From contig NW_005434595.1 of the NCBI RefSeq assembly GCF_000315625.1, forward strand, positions 218,895-282,894: a DNA stretch of 64,000 nucleotides, read 5' to 3'. Below, one piece after another: positions 11,681 to 24,017 of this stretch. Position 1 is the first letter of the stretch. The number at the start of each line of letters is the position of its first letter. Under the pieces are notes generated by a model that saw only the letters and a list, made by a program, of their open reading frames with translations, searched no databases and was not told where the DNA came from. This stretch comes from Guillardia theta CCMP2712 (Eukaryota > Cryptophyceae > Pyrenomonadales > Geminigeraceae). The position numbers and the translations under genes are program-made.

Positions 11681-11909
11681 TATCATCCTTCTGGTCTCCT
11701 CCATTGCTCTGCCTTACATCTTCCTGCCTCGCCTCCTCCACCACCACTACCATCATCGCTGCTGTTGTCTTGACTCTGCGAGCAGGGAGAACGTCGGTGT
11801 CCTGCTAGGGCTGTGGTGCGGCTTCATCATCCTCGCCTTCCTCCTCTTGCACAGGTACGCGAGCAATCGCGAGCTCTGCGGCTTGACAGGTGGAGCAGAC
11901 TGGTGGTGA
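8686..11909 (+). CDS. ABC transporter, subfamily G half-transporter
   Basis: ATP-driven membrane exporter of the ABCG/White type, which works as a dimer; the substrate cannot be inferred. Exon 1 (8686-10098) encodes the ATPase: Walker A GSSGAGKTTLLNAVAG near 9113, signature SGGERKRINIA near 9437, Walker B LFLDEPTSGLD near 9500 and H-loop TIHQPSSDIF near 9602. The ATPase precedes the membrane domain, as in all ABCG proteins. The membrane domain is split over many small exons: 10147-10207 (RTGALFFVSVNVTMSAAM), 10341-10395 (GVERVVFERERSIGMY), 10438-10579 (YFLAKIIVELPHNIIFPFIQ), 10677-10743, 10819-10842, 10888-10944 (LPLTLFSGFFVNQK), 10992-11043 (YFDWIKYISPMRY), 11239-11270 (FMAFMLNEYTG), then 11320 onward to the stop at 11909 after a last membrane helix. 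Phases agree across these joins. ATG 8686 is the first in-frame ATG. Several introns consist largely of microsatellite. The match to the family is strong; the ligand is unknown. Confidence 0.92.
10587..10670. repeat. (TC)n microsatellite filling an ABCG intron
   Basis: About 42 TC dinucleotides. They make up nearly all of the 97-bp intron 10580-10676, from donor GTTGTTG to acceptor GCCCAG, and also serve as an extreme polypyrimidine tract. Confidence 0.92.
11618..11680. repeat. (TCA)n microsatellite in an ABCG intron
   Basis: About 21 TCA/CAT triplets between the exon encoding NQMGMTGDLTIW and the last exon. All three frames are open through it (His-, Ile- or Ser-rich, or Asp-rich on the other strand), which produces spurious ORFs. 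Confidence 0.9.
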
Positions 11910-12270
11910 CGAGGGAGAGGCAGCGAGCGAAGCTGCTGTCCAACGACTCGTGAAGCAGCAGCGACTTGTGGGAGCGAGTGAGGAAGTGAAGTGAGCGAAG
12001 CAGGAGGATGTGAATTGAGGGAGAATCAAAACTTTCAATGAAGGACAAGGCGGAAGACATTGGGGTGTGATGGAGTTTGGTCGAGATACAAACACACCGT
12101 GCAGGTTTCTGTGTGCCGGGAAAAGGAGTGACAGGAACAAACACGTTCCAAAGGAAACAGCGGAGATGTCAACATCTGTTACAAGAAGACTGTATTGTTT
12201 GAGAGTGGCAAGAGGCAAGAGACAAGCAGCGAGCCGGAGAGATTTCGACCTACCGCAGAGTCTGCAGCGC
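11910..12270. other. convergent intergenic region
   Basis: This lies between the ABCG stop (11909) and the stop of the minus-strand ion-channel gene (12271). It should hold both 3' untranslated regions. I see no gene or defined terminator. Confidence 0.5.
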
Positions 12271-15200
12271 TCAGACGCCATCGGCGAACAAGACAACCTT
12301 GAGTCCTTCCTCGAGCCGAAAGGAAGCAGATCGATGTGGGCTGAGTAACTGATGAGACGGTCCGGCATGCAAGAAGAGGAGTCGAAGGCCAAGGCGGTAG
12401 AGAAGGAAGGTTGGAGGGAGTGAAGGAGGGAGAAGGAAGGCTGGAGGGAGTGAAGGAGGATACCTCATGTCGACGTTGCCGTCCTTTCTCAAGATCCCGA
12501 GCGCCTTGACTGATGTCAACGAACAAGAAAGACTACAGCATCTCCTCTGCTCACCACAGCCTTCTTGCTCATGGCAAGCTCGGAGATTTGACCGAAGGTC
12601 CTTTCCTCCATCGTCAACCCTACAGCAGCCTCTCCTCTCCTCCTCTCTCTTCTTCCTATCCTCCCTCCCCTTCCCCTTCCCCTTCCTCGCAGACAGAGCT
12701 CTTGCCTGATGGAGCCGGAGGGTCCGAAGAAGGAGGCGTCAACAGCAACGATCTGGCAACTCAGAATCAGTCCTGCTGACCAAGGCATTATAAACTCGTC
12801 CCGTGTTCTTTCCACGTCCACTTGCCCTCTATCCTCCCCTCAGTCTCTTTTGCCTCTTCCTCCAGCTCCCCTCCCGTCCTCTTGATTCACCTCCGATCCT
12901 GTGGCGTCGAGGAAGTCTTGATACACTGAATTCACTTCTGGGTTCCACAGCACCTGCACATTCAGCATGAGTTCCTCCGCCCCCTATCTTTTTCCCTCCT
13001 CCCCCCTCCCCCCCTCCCTTCTCCTCCTCCCTCCTCCTCCCCCCCTGCCTTCTCTCTCTCCCATATCTTTCGCTTCCCTCATATTCCTCCCTCTTCCCCC
13101 CGCCCCTGGTCCTCCTCGTCTAGCACCTGAACAAAGGCTCCGGCTTCCAAGTAGGAAGTCTGTACGCATTGGATGTGCACGCCAGGGTTGCTCAAAGCGA
13201 ACTGAGAGGGAGAGTGAAAGTGAGGAGAGAGGAGGAGAAAATGAGGAAGGGAATGGAAGCAGAAAGAGAAGGAGGGAGACAGGAGAAGTAGGAGGCGAGG
13301 GAAGAGAAACAGGAGGGGATAGGATAAAAGGCAGAAGGAAGACAGGAAGGAGAACATGGGTAGAGAGGGAGAGATTCTACCTTCTCTGCCAGGCTGCAGG
13401 TGAGAGAGTTCTGGATCTCTGCGATGATCTGAAGGGGTTTCGTGTGCCCCTGACTGCTGCGAGTTAGGGAGGGAGAGAAGAAGAGGAGGAGAGGGGCAAG
13501 AGGAGGAGCAACTGATCTACCTCTTCCTCGCTTCGAGCACAATCTTGGTAGCAGCAAGCACACGAGCCTGGGTACAAGTTGAGCGAGCAGGAGCAGCATA
13601 GAAGGAGGAGATGAAGAGAGGGGAAGTGACAGGAGGAGACGATTACATCTCTCTCCCCAGCTGTCAAGGATTCAGACTTGCCATCCTGCAGAGCTCGAAG
13701 AATTCAGCAAAAGATTAAACAAATCTGAAAGGAAATACCGCCTGTGAGAAACAGTCAGAGCGGGTAAGGGTGACGAGGAAAAATGAAGAGGAAGGCGGAG
13801 GGATGAGGAAGAGGCAGCAAGGGTCTTCACCGGAATGATGATTGTCTCGATGTCGTGCAGGGGAATCTGTTGATTTGCATTAAAACGTGATATTGCGAAG
13901 TCCCTTCTTCCCCTGCCCCTTCCCTGGCTTCTCATGTCTTTTCCTCCCCTCCCCTCCCCTCCCTTCTTTCCTCTCTCCTCTTCTTCACTCGTCTCTTGCT
14001 GTTTATACAGTACCTTCTTCACATCTGACTTGCTCAATGAACTTCCCTGAATGTGCTTGAACTTGGCGTGATTGGGCCTATTGCACCAATTCATCACCGT
14101 CAGAGACAGCAACAACGTAGAGATCCAGAAAGAAAGGAACGGATACAAAGGAGTGAAATCAGTTGTAATTAGAAGAGGAAAGAACAAACCAGAAGATAAT
14201 TGGGTCCGGATGAACAGCAGTGACTGATGATCCTCTACTCATGGACATGTAATTTTGTCTGGAACCCACAAGAATTTTCACAAGAATTTTCACCTGGGCA
14301 GGATGTTGTCGATCTCGGAAAGAATCTCTCCGTCACGATCCAGATTCAGAACCAACACATGCTGAAGGGCAGGTGTGAGCACTCATGGTACAATAAGATC
14401 ACAGTCTTACACACAGTTTTCAACAAGAAAGAAACAAAACAAGTCAACAGAGGAAATCAATTCAAATCTTCTTGTAAGCACGCAAGACAGGAAAACATGT
14501 CAGAACCTTTGGGTCTGCTCTAAGAGCTTGTTCGACATCTCTGACGGCTGGACTCCATGCCGCATCCCTAGCGCAAGTTAAAGTTACAAGAAAAAATACA
14601 ACCTTATCGCACGAACTTTGTTTGCGCTGCTCGCCGCCAACAAGTGATCTTGTCGTTTCTATTGCACAATCGGTAAGACCTTGGGCAGGGCAGTGAAGTC
14701 ACACACTTGGACAGGATCACCAGCTTGCTCTTCTCCGGAAGAATCTCATTTCCTGCAGACGAAGCAATGAGATGCCGGGAAATAGCTGTAGCTAGCAGAC
14801 CTGATGGGTTCATCATAACCTTTCCATCGCTCGTGATCCACCCCAGCAATACAGAATCGGGGAAATGAGCGCCTGCGAAGAGTTTGCAGTGAGATGAAGA
14901 AAAGAACAAGAAGAAGCTGTAAGAACAAGAAGATCGGAAACAACATCATCTTGGAAGGCAGAAATCAGAAAGAGAAGATAACGAATATGACGAAGGCACA
15001 TGGAATATGCTCTGCATGATTCATTGACATCACCCATTTGTTTGAAAGATTTTCCTTGGAGCCATGGATACTGTCGTTTCTCGATCAACTTCGCTTGGAT
15101 GAGACAACACAAAAATCTACAGTACCATCTCTGATGACCGCAGGTAAATTTCACTCCCCTGAAAGGCATCAACATGTCAATCTGTCATCGATCCTTTCCT

Positions 15201-18200
15201 TGACACCAACCTTCGATTGGTCGAGGATGTCGGTGTACACAGATGCGAGTCGCGGCTGCTTGCTATGAGAGAGAGCAAGAGAGAGTTGACAGTAGGTCAT
15301 CACCTCGAGAGCTGTCACTGCCATGATTCGCCGTCTGCCACCACGTGATGAGAAGAAGAAAGAAAAGGAACAGAAACAAACTTACGAGAAAGAATTTTTG
15401 GTGACAAACATGAGCTCGTCCAAGTCTCTCTCTCCCTCCTACAGCAATTCGAGAAGAAATCCTATCAGTTCGCACAGTATGGCAGTAGCGATGAAAGTTA
15501 CTGGATCGCAATCTGCAACGACGACCTTGATGTCGTTCTTGTTTGGTCCGATCTTCTTCCCAGGCTTCACAAATCTCATCGTTTGGGAGCAACAAAGGAC
15601 AAGAAAACCTGTCGATCAGCCTGGAGAGCTTGCAGACAGGCAGCTTGCGAGATGAGATCAGCCTTGGATACACATTAGCACAGCAAATCAGAAGTAGCAA
15701 CCAAGAAGAGACCTCGTCTTTTGTCTCGTCGGGCAAGATCAGGACATGCTAAGAATCAATTTCAGATGAACTAGAATCGTAGGAAAGGAAGTTGAGGCAG
15801 ACTGATCCTAAAGCATCAAGCAAAAAAGAGGCAGAGGAGGAGGGCGATAAGGGAGGAGACAACCTGTGCGGCTCCAGCGGAAACCATGCGCAAGTCCGGG
15901 AGAGTCCCTAACAGTTCAAGTTCATACTCACAGACTCGTCAAATGCAGCATAGAGAACCAGGATTGCCTTTCCTCGTGAAAATGGGCAATGTGGTCTTTT
16001 CGAGTTGATCAGCCTGCCGATGATGTGTTCAGTTGCTGATATACGTCAGGGCCGGGCGGTACTAGCTCTTGATCCATTTCTTCCTTCTCTTTGCTTGCAA
16101 GGATCACGACAGGCTTCCAAAGTGTCAACGACCATGAACCCCGCCTTGTTGATCAAAAACACCTTGAGAGGAATTCGGCCATCGCTAGCAGCTGCTTCGA
16201 TCTGGATTTGCAAGTGAGAAACCCAAATTGGCAGAGGTTTTGCCCTCAGCAACATTTTCTGACATTGTCGCACGTACAATATCATGTTTGTTGTGATACC
16301 TGTCGAAGCATTGGGATAGTTTTGTCGTTCCAGTTCAACATCACAATGTGATCTCGTTCCACAATCTGTATGAAATGTGAGTTTACATAGCCAGCACAAA
16401 CAAATCCTTGCCTTGTGCGTTCCTGACAGGGCAGAGGACAAAGCAACCTGTCAAGCAATCAATCTAGGGTCGAACATGAGAAAGACAAAATGAGCAGATT
16501 CGAACCTCAATGGCTGATGTAATTGTTCCCAATAAGACCGCAAATGTCAGACACCCCTGACAATCAATCTGTGAGAAATTTCATGACTCAGGAACAATCT
16601 TGCAACCGTCACAAAGAGAATGTTGGCGATGAAAGCAGACTGAGGCTTCTCCTCGTCAACCACTGGACAAGAAGTCATTTCAACGAGCGAAGGTCGCCTA
16701 CAAACCAGAAACTCCGGGTGCATTGTTGAGCAAAGCATCTGGAAAAGTGATGAGTTGAGCATCCTGGGTACGTTATTATGCTCTGACATGACTTGAACAA
16801 TGCTGATCGCCAATTGGTTTCTCCTGTGACGAGACAGAGCCAAGCACCAAAAAATACCTGGTGGAAATGAAATCCGAATCAACTCAGAACAGATTGAACT
16901 GAGGGGTAACAAACCAGAGCAGCAGAGAATGAAAAGAACATTATCAGCTTGGAGAATACATTCGCAGTAAGCAACTGTTGAGATCCCGTCCTTGTAAACC
17001 AGCGCACACCAACTTCAAAGGACATTTACCTGATTGACCTTGTACGTCAACAGATCTTGGAATTCCGCATAGGATTCTGTAATTCTGCCAGATCAAGTCA
17101 ACACTTTGACTCGAATAATTCTTTTCACACTCACCTCTCTGGGATTTTCAGAGCTGCAAAGATCCCCTTGCATGCAAAGTGAGGAGAGGACGACTTCTTC
17201 TAAAGTTTGCTACCTTCCATTCTGTCGCCCTGTAAACGAGGCTGTCTGCCACGATATCTTGCCTGAACAAGACGGTAACCAAGAGGCTAGTATTTGCCAA
17301 GGAGAAGGATGAAAGACGAGATAGATTCAGAAGGAGCACGAGATAGATTCATCTTGATCGCAGACAGGATGGTGCGATTGTTACCTCGCGGAAAAAGCTA
17401 GGCCATCGGGGATGGCAACCTTCAGGAGTCAAGAAAACAATAAACAATATCAGTAGAGGCATAAAGCATTTCATTTGGTACATGAAGAATTTCATTTGGT
17501 ACATGGCAAACGATTCACAGGCCTGGATGAAATTCCTACCTTTCTGCCAAGTGGTGATCCAACCACTGATGTCCTCTGAAACCATCGCCGGAGGAAACTA
17601 TCATTCGGAACAAACCACCACAAAGCTTATGAAAGGAAGTAGTCATACCACAGAAGAAATTTCCTCCGAAGGGAATTCCTTGAGAGCTCAAGTCAGCTAT
17701 GGGCACCTGACTTTCGTCTGCTTCTCATCCTCCCATCCGTGTGCTATCTACCTCTTCGGAAAATTGATTCCTCACCTTGAAAGCCGCCGAAACCGATGAA
17801 GGCTGCGAGGGCGTTACTTTGTGGAAGGAAATATGGTATGCATCTACCTTAAACCCGACACTCAGCAACATGAGTGCAATGGAAAGAACAAGTCTTGGTA
17901 CACTGAAGGCAAGTGTCTTTGACCTGGGTGGATTAACGAGAGGAGAAGACGTGAGTTGATGGCAGTCGGCAGGAACTTCTCATTACCTGACCATTTTCGA
18001 TTCTTCAACACCATGTACATGCTTAGAAAAGGCGCTACATGCCAGGTTGTGAAGGCCTGCTACCCGCGGGTGATTCTTCAGTGTAAGAGAAGCAGCGATC
18101 TTCCTCTGGGTGAGGAGCGGAGGAGCAGGGAGAAACCCTGTGCACAATAATCAGTGTTATCCTCCTTGTTCCAAACTTGTTTCTCCTCTTCAATGGTATC

Positions 18201-18215
18201 TGAAGCCCCACACAT
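12271..18215 (-). CDS. CASTOR/POLLUX (DMI1/SYM8)-type ion channel with two RCK-like domains
   Basis: Predicted cation channel of the family that in plants sits in the nuclear envelope and supports calcium signalling. Start ATG 18215 (MCGASDTIEEEKQVW). Hydrophobic exons follow: VPRLVLSIALMLLSVGF near 17.85 kb, FSKLIMFFSFSAAL near 16.95 kb, FFGAWLCLVTGE near 16.85 kb and LTFAVLLGTITSAIE near 16.52 kb. The first RCK-like module begins IVERDHIVMLNWNDKTIP (16.35 kb), the position and wording expected after the pore in this family, and continues with DLRMVSAGAAQ, HVLILPDETKDE, IKVVVADCDP, PRLASVYTDILDQSK and GKVMMNPSG (14.8 kb). A second module begins HVLVLNLDRDGEILSEI (14.35 kb) and continues KHIQGSSLSKSDVKKV, IPLHDIETIIIPV, ARVLAATKIVLEARKR and VLWNPEVNSVYQDFLDA, ending LEEGLKVVLFADGV-stop at 12271. 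The order matches CASTOR/DMI1 throughout. Roughly 25 or more introns are implied, one probably GC-AG (16366-16411). I could not place the selectivity filter with certainty because the pore lies across small exons. Confidence 0.75.
17468..17505. repeat. short direct repeat in ion-channel gene
   Basis: The 17-mer ATTTCATTTGGTACATG occurs at 17468-17484 and again at 17489-17505. It lies in the 5' half of the minus-strand channel gene, probably in an intron, and looks like a recent slippage duplication. Confidence 0.8.
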
Positions 18216-20310
18216 CTTATAGCTCGCTCTGGCTTCGAATACGGCACGTACGCACTTGTTCTATTACTGCATACTCGCCTTTTCTTGATCTTTGAGTGAG
18301 TGACACATTATGAGATCTCCTTTGAATCACTATCAGAGCGTCTGCCATCTCCCTTCTTCCTCACCTCTCGTTACATCTCTGCTCCCCCCACCCCCTTCCC
18401 CTTGTTGACTCACCTGCACCTTTCACAACCAACATGGAAGGAGATCCGGCACAACCCGTTCACCCCCACCCTCTATCACTCATTTACTACCCTCCAAAAA
18501 TCAGTTTAGTACCCACCCTTTGCTATGGTAGATAATCTGACCTGATCTTTCCACCCACCCATTTTCATCACCCCGATGCGCCTCTGGGTACTCATTTCGG
18601 ATTCCTTGGTAAATTTGTAACGGTTGTAACATCTATACGTTACTTCCGTTGTGATGAAGGTTGCAGGGCAACCAAGGACCCCTACCTTCCCCCAAAATTT
18701 GAAAGGTACGGTCCCATATGTATCTCAGAGGGTACCCAGCCTACCCCACCCATGGCGAGACCCTCCACGACCCACCCACCCCCATGAACGAACAACACCT
18801 GAAGTTAGAGATCACCTACCCCTTTCCCAACACACCAATATTTCTTGCAATTCACCCCCATGACCCTACCCATACACCAATTTTCTACCCCATGGTGAAT
18901 CATAGTGGTCGGAAGCCAAGTACCCCTGTGGGTAGGCAACCCCTTCTTATCCACTACCCCTACCCTCATTTCAAGCTCTGTTGAAGTTCAACACCGCAAA
19001 CCCACCCCAGGTTCGACCACCCAGTCGCCCATAGATCGAGTACCGGGTCGTTTTAAATTGTTTTTGAGGAGATCTGGAGGGTACTTGTACCCACCTCATG
19101 TAGTTGACCCACCCTTTCAACGATTTCTACAGTCTACGGAGCTAGTAATAGTAGCAGGGGTAGAGGGAAGGAAGGTGGTAGGGTAGATGGGGTAGAGATT
19201 TTATCTCAGAAGATGGTGGGTATGCTTCTCAAGGTGGGGTGACCTCATGAAGGAGGAATTCACATCAGGGGTGGGGTACAATCAGCCAGGGTGTGCAAAC
19301 CATTTAACATCACAAGCAGGGTGGGTACAAGCCATTTGGTTCCCAGTTGTGATGAGGGTCCGGGAGTATAAGGCAATTTTCAAGAAAGTGTGGTAAATGG
19401 GAGGGTAGGGGTACAATATGAAGTAGTGCGGTAGAGGACTGATAGGGTTTGTCTGGGTGATCGGGTTGAGGGGTGGGTATCAGGAGAAGTGGTGGTGCAA
19501 ATCTGAATTAAAAGAGGGGTAGGTGATATGGATATCACCAATGGGTGGGGTAGCAGAAGTGTAGTCTTGTTCAAATGCAAGGGGGTGGGTGCTAATCCTG
19601 TGGGGGGGTTGGGGGTAAAGCACGCATCCTGACGGTATGCCGAGAGGAAGCTGAAAGTGGGAAAGATGCAGGAATGAATAATGGTCAACGTAGATGACGA
19701 AGAGAATAGGGCAGAAGAGGAATGAAGTCAAGATAAGGGGAATGAGAAGCAATGCTATGTGAAGAAGTATGGCATGATGGGTTGAAGAGGGAGAGATACG
19801 AAGGAATCGCTCTCATTGGGGGGGGGGGGGTTAAGAAATGGGACAGGGGATCGGGGAGAAATGATGTCGCTGCTAGCAACGATTGAAGTATCGTATCACT
19901 TCTATGGAAAGAATAATCGCCGATCAAGAAATTACTATAGTTGACATGAAATATGTTATTGGAAAACTTTGCGTTCGGAAACTCTTGTACATGTGATGGG
20001 GTTCGTTTAAGATGACGAGTATGCTGTTGAATGCTGGAGAGATAAGCCTACATCAAGTACAGGACATGTTGATGGGAAGATTAGGTTTTAATGTGGCTCC
20101 TAGATCTGGGGATTCGATGAGCTGAATGAGCCGGTAATGGGCGTAGCCAAACAGGAAAGCCAAAGCACCGAAAGTTATCTGAGAATAGGCATATTTTCAT
20201 TTGTTTGTAGAAGTTCAAGCCGAATCCGCATAGTTTGGAATTGGAGAGTTTATGCTGTGAATCTCATCTAATCGATTGTGCCATGTGCTAGCTCCTGCAA
20301 TTCTTGGAAC
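18216..20310. other. TACCC/GGGTA-rich intergenic region
   Basis: No gene is visible in this divergent spacer. From about 18,370 to 19,830 it is dominated by short words such as TACCC, CCCACCC, GGGTAGGG and GGGGTGGGT, C-rich on the plus strand in the left part and G-rich in the right part (from about 19,140). A 12-base G run lies near 19,819. Frames through it are low-complexity (Pro/Thr/His). From 19,900 to 20,310 the composition returns to normal and should include the promoter of the SAPS gene. Confidence 0.55.
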
Positions 20311-23300
20311 ATGTTCTGGCGGGGGTTCGCGTCTACGTCAACCGTGGACCTGGTGATTCCTGGACATTCTTTGATGAGCGCGAGTGGCTGATTTACATGC
20401 TTCAAGCTGCTTGATAGCGAGAATTGCACGCTGGAAGAATTGTTGAAAGACCAGGATCTTATACAGGTGATGACGGGAGGATGTGAAACAAAATTGAAAG
20501 GCCTGCCAGGAATGCAAGCAAAGAAATCAAAAACTTTTGAATTTGTAAGTCAGAGTTCTTTCGAACTTGAAATTTTGTGTAGTTGGACTTTGTTTTGAAC
20601 ACAATCTTAAAAATGTGTATGCTCTGACGAATTTTCAAAGTTTATCGAATCCTACGGAGCTTGAAGCTTTGGTGGGATATGTCGTAGACCCTGCTCCTGA
20701 AGATGCGGATGAACTCAGAAGAATTGTATTTCCCTGCAAGGTTTGCATTTTGGATCCATCTTGGGAGCATTTCTTTCTTACGAGTGGTCAGGCATCGGAG
20801 ATCTTGTCATTGAACTCTGCATTACAAGTTTTGCTCTTGAATGACGAATCTTTAACTTCAAAGCTTATGAATATGATTGCACAAGGGGTAAGATTCATTT
20901 ATTTGGAATTTGTTTTCTTGGACTGTGAAGACCTGTATCGTTGACTCGTCACTGTCCAGGATGACAAATTTAACGAATTCACGGCCTCGAATTACAGCAA
21001 GGTAGACAAGAATTCGATTGGACTACAAGTTATCTTCTTGCCTTGTGATGCCAAACATCAGATTCTATGCTCTATACTCAACTTTCGTCCTGACAAAGCA
21101 ATTATTGCTGTACATTCCGCTGGTTGTCGTATGTGGAAATTTTGTGGATGAAGTAATGATTATCAATTCAGGAATTGCACAGCATATCTTCGAATACCTG
21201 CACTTAAGCTCTATTCTTGATTTGCTGCTTGCAGTATGATACTCGTTATATCTTGTTACCTTGTTTTGAATAGTAAGATAGATAATTCATGAGTCGGATG
21301 CTATGCTTTCTCGGGGCAATCTTGAAGGTATTTACGGTTGTGAGTTTGCATCTGACGTTTGTGCTTGATTAAGACGACATCCCAAATCTGATAACGGAGG
21401 CAAATATGGTGCAAAGATTGATTTCCAGATTGAGTCCAGAGTATCCAGTTGAGGTAGGTGTTTATCTAAATTGTGCGGTGTGGTCATTTTACCACACAAT
21501 AATTCAATGTGACAGGTTCACGAGAATTCGAGTTTGGCTTTGGTCACCCTTGTCTGTGCTGTAAGCATTCTCGTGGTGTCTTTACGAGTCATTTACTGCT
21601 GGCATGCAGGAGGCATGCTCTGGAGATATCTTCTTGCCGGAAAATGTTCGATCATTTCTTTCTATCAGGAACGTGTTTTGTCCTGTTCCTGATCGAAATA
21701 TATCTTAGGTGGATTTTTTGTTGAGTAAGACATTGGGGGAAAATGAAAGTTTAGCGGACTGCGATGAGAAGAGAGCATCTGTTTTAAAATGTGGATTGCA
21801 AGTTGTGCTTGAATTCGTGCGACAAGGTTAATTGGGTATGATTTGAATGATGCAGAATTGATGTGGTGTGGCAGGACATAAATTGAATGAGGGCCAGGAC
21901 GACGAACCGTTTAACTTTGAGTTTGATGTATTGCATGTTGGTCAATTGTGGACTACTTTGAACTTCCCTTTCCTAGGATGTCTTCTGCCGCACTCCAAGT
22001 AGTATTCCGAAGAAGCAAGTGGTATCTTGAAATTGATTGTTGTCATTAAGCGTTTGACTCAAATGTAATGAAAGCGAGGGGATACCGGGGGCGTGCAGAA
22101 ATCACAAGCATTCAACGTTGCATTGAAGCAGGTTCAATTTCACGAAGTTTGCAACTTTTAGTTATTTATTTGTAATTTCACTTGCCAGATTATGTTGAGA
22201 ATTAGAGATGTGATCCTGATTTTGAAGAATCCACCAAGACTTCAGAAGATTGTGAATTCGGTTACAACTATAGATCCACCCTTGGGTTCTGTCAGATTCA
22301 AAATCGTCGAGCTGATCCATCTTCTTGTACTTCTGGACAACATTGATGTTTATTCTGCTTTGGCCGAACATGAAGCTATCCCAATATGTTTGCAATTATT
22401 CTTTCAGTATGAGTGGCACAACATGTTGCATAATTTGGTGCAGAAGATTTTGGAATTCGTGGTACACTCCGAGGAATGTCTTATCTTACAGAGGACTATC
22501 TTTGAAGAAGCGGACTTTTTGAATCGCGTTGTAAAGGCCTACGCACTGAACGAATCCTATTCTAAACAGCCGAAGACCTCAAGAAAGGTCAAAAGACATT
22601 CCGCTGCAAAGTCGTACCCAGTTGTAAAGTGAATGTACAGGGATACATGGGCCATCTGCGAGTGATATGCAACATGATTATGCAAGCGTCATCGTCGAAT
22701 AGAATGATTGAATCGCATGTTAGTGAGGTGTACCATTCCCACATCGATTGCTTCACAGTTTTGACGTAAATCATTTGTAGCCGTTTTGGAAGAAATTTCT
22801 AGAAGAAAATCCTGAGATTCTCGTCGACTTCAAGGATTCAAAGCAGGTGGGATGTACCCTTGGCCCAAGCAAGCAAGCTAAAACCTTTCAGGGGTTGGCA
22901 CCGAACAGCATCGAAAGAGAAGTTGATGGGCAGGAGCTAGAGGTAATGCGAGAATTCTACATTTTGTAATTTGTAGAAGTTTGTTGGTAACAGTTTGCAG
23001 GACGGTGACTTCGAGTCCGGGGTTGCTTCAGCCGCAAGTCTGACAGAAGCGTTCGACAACGAGGTATCGCAACTAGCCGCAAGTTCTCGTTTCCCGCTCG
23101 CCCTCTCTCATCTTTTTCGCAGGACTCAGTCGTTATCGAAGATCAGATTGAAGAGCAGCGGTCTGATATGCATGCAGAATGTGAGGGAATTAAGTGCTTG
23201 TTCTCCATGCATGACTTAGTGCAGCGTACTGCCCTGCATCTGATCCCAGCAACATGGTGGATGACATAGCTCAGCCTCACGCCCCTCATAACTATGGTGA

Positions 23301-23516
23301 TGCACGTTCAGCATTTTTCTCTTTTCTTTAGCGACTTACATTGACATAAGGAGAGAGCGTCGAGAATTCAGTTGAATCCAACAGACATGCAGAAGATCTC
23401 GGTAAGAACCTTGTTCTGACAAGTAACTCTCATCGCTCACTGTACTTGCGCCTTCTTCCTCAGCAATTCATCAAGCTGTGGATGGGATGAAGACGGTCTT
23501 ACAGTCTTGTTGCTAG
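20311..23516 (+). CDS. SAPS-domain regulatory subunit of PP6/Sit4-type protein phosphatase
   Basis: This is a helical-repeat scaffold that binds the catalytic subunit of a PP6/Sit4-type Ser/Thr phosphatase. It starts MFWRGFAS at ATG 20311, the canonical MFW start of the family, then after a short intron LLDSENCTLEELLKDQDLIQ (20,408), and next ACQECKQRNQKLLNF (20,495) and NPTELEALVGYVV. Further exons give ASEILSLNSALQVLLL (20,790), QHIFEYLHLSSILDLLL (21,180), LITEANMVQRLISRL (21,385), GSVRFKIVELIHLLVLLD (22,285), HNMLHNLVQKILEFVV (22,420), GYMGHLRVICNMIMQ (22,636) and PFWKKFLEENPEILVDF (22,782). All match the SAPS core in order. The tail is short, acidic exons ending ...MKTVLQSCC-stop at 23,514-23,516. 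Exon phases agree where tested. Joins between 21.45 and 22.19 kb were not fully resolved. Confidence 0.85.
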
Positions 23517-24017
23517 TCTTCGTTGCTGAGTAGGTTGCAGGGCAAGATCGCAGCGAAAGTTGAAATCGCAGTGAGAATGGATGGTGATATGCCTGTTGCT
23601 ACAGCTCAGGTATAGTTCGAATTTTACTCCCTTCATTCTGTCTATTCTTTCCCTTCAACGTAGTGCGATGTATCAATGCTCTTCTCAAAGCATGGCAGAT
23701 TCAAGTCGGCTATCACTAACAGGTGGAGTGTTTTGGGGAGATGTACATACAACCTACGCTTCTAGGACGTAGGAATTGCTGGCCATGGGTTATTTCGAGG
23801 GTTGGAAGGGCTGAGGGAGAAATGAGGGGAGATGAGACTGAAAATGTTTTTTACACGCTCAAAACGTCTTGTCCTTTTCATTCTCTGGGTATTTTTTTCG
23901 AACCATACACACTTTTCCGCATTTGGTATCCTAATGCACACCTTAGAAGTTTCCTGACTTGGGGCAGAAAGCTTTGGAAGGGCAGGACACCGCGTCGCCG
24001 AAGCCTGGATGTACTAG

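Noticed and set aside
11307-11756. Asp-rich minus-strand and His/Ile-rich plus-strand frames over the TCA array
   Set aside because: Products of a triplet repeat inside an intron of the ABCG gene.
18300-19930. Pro/Thr/His-rich frames in the TACCC-rich spacer on both strands
   Set aside because: Frames arise from the biased words; there is no consistent phase, splice pattern or conserved motif.
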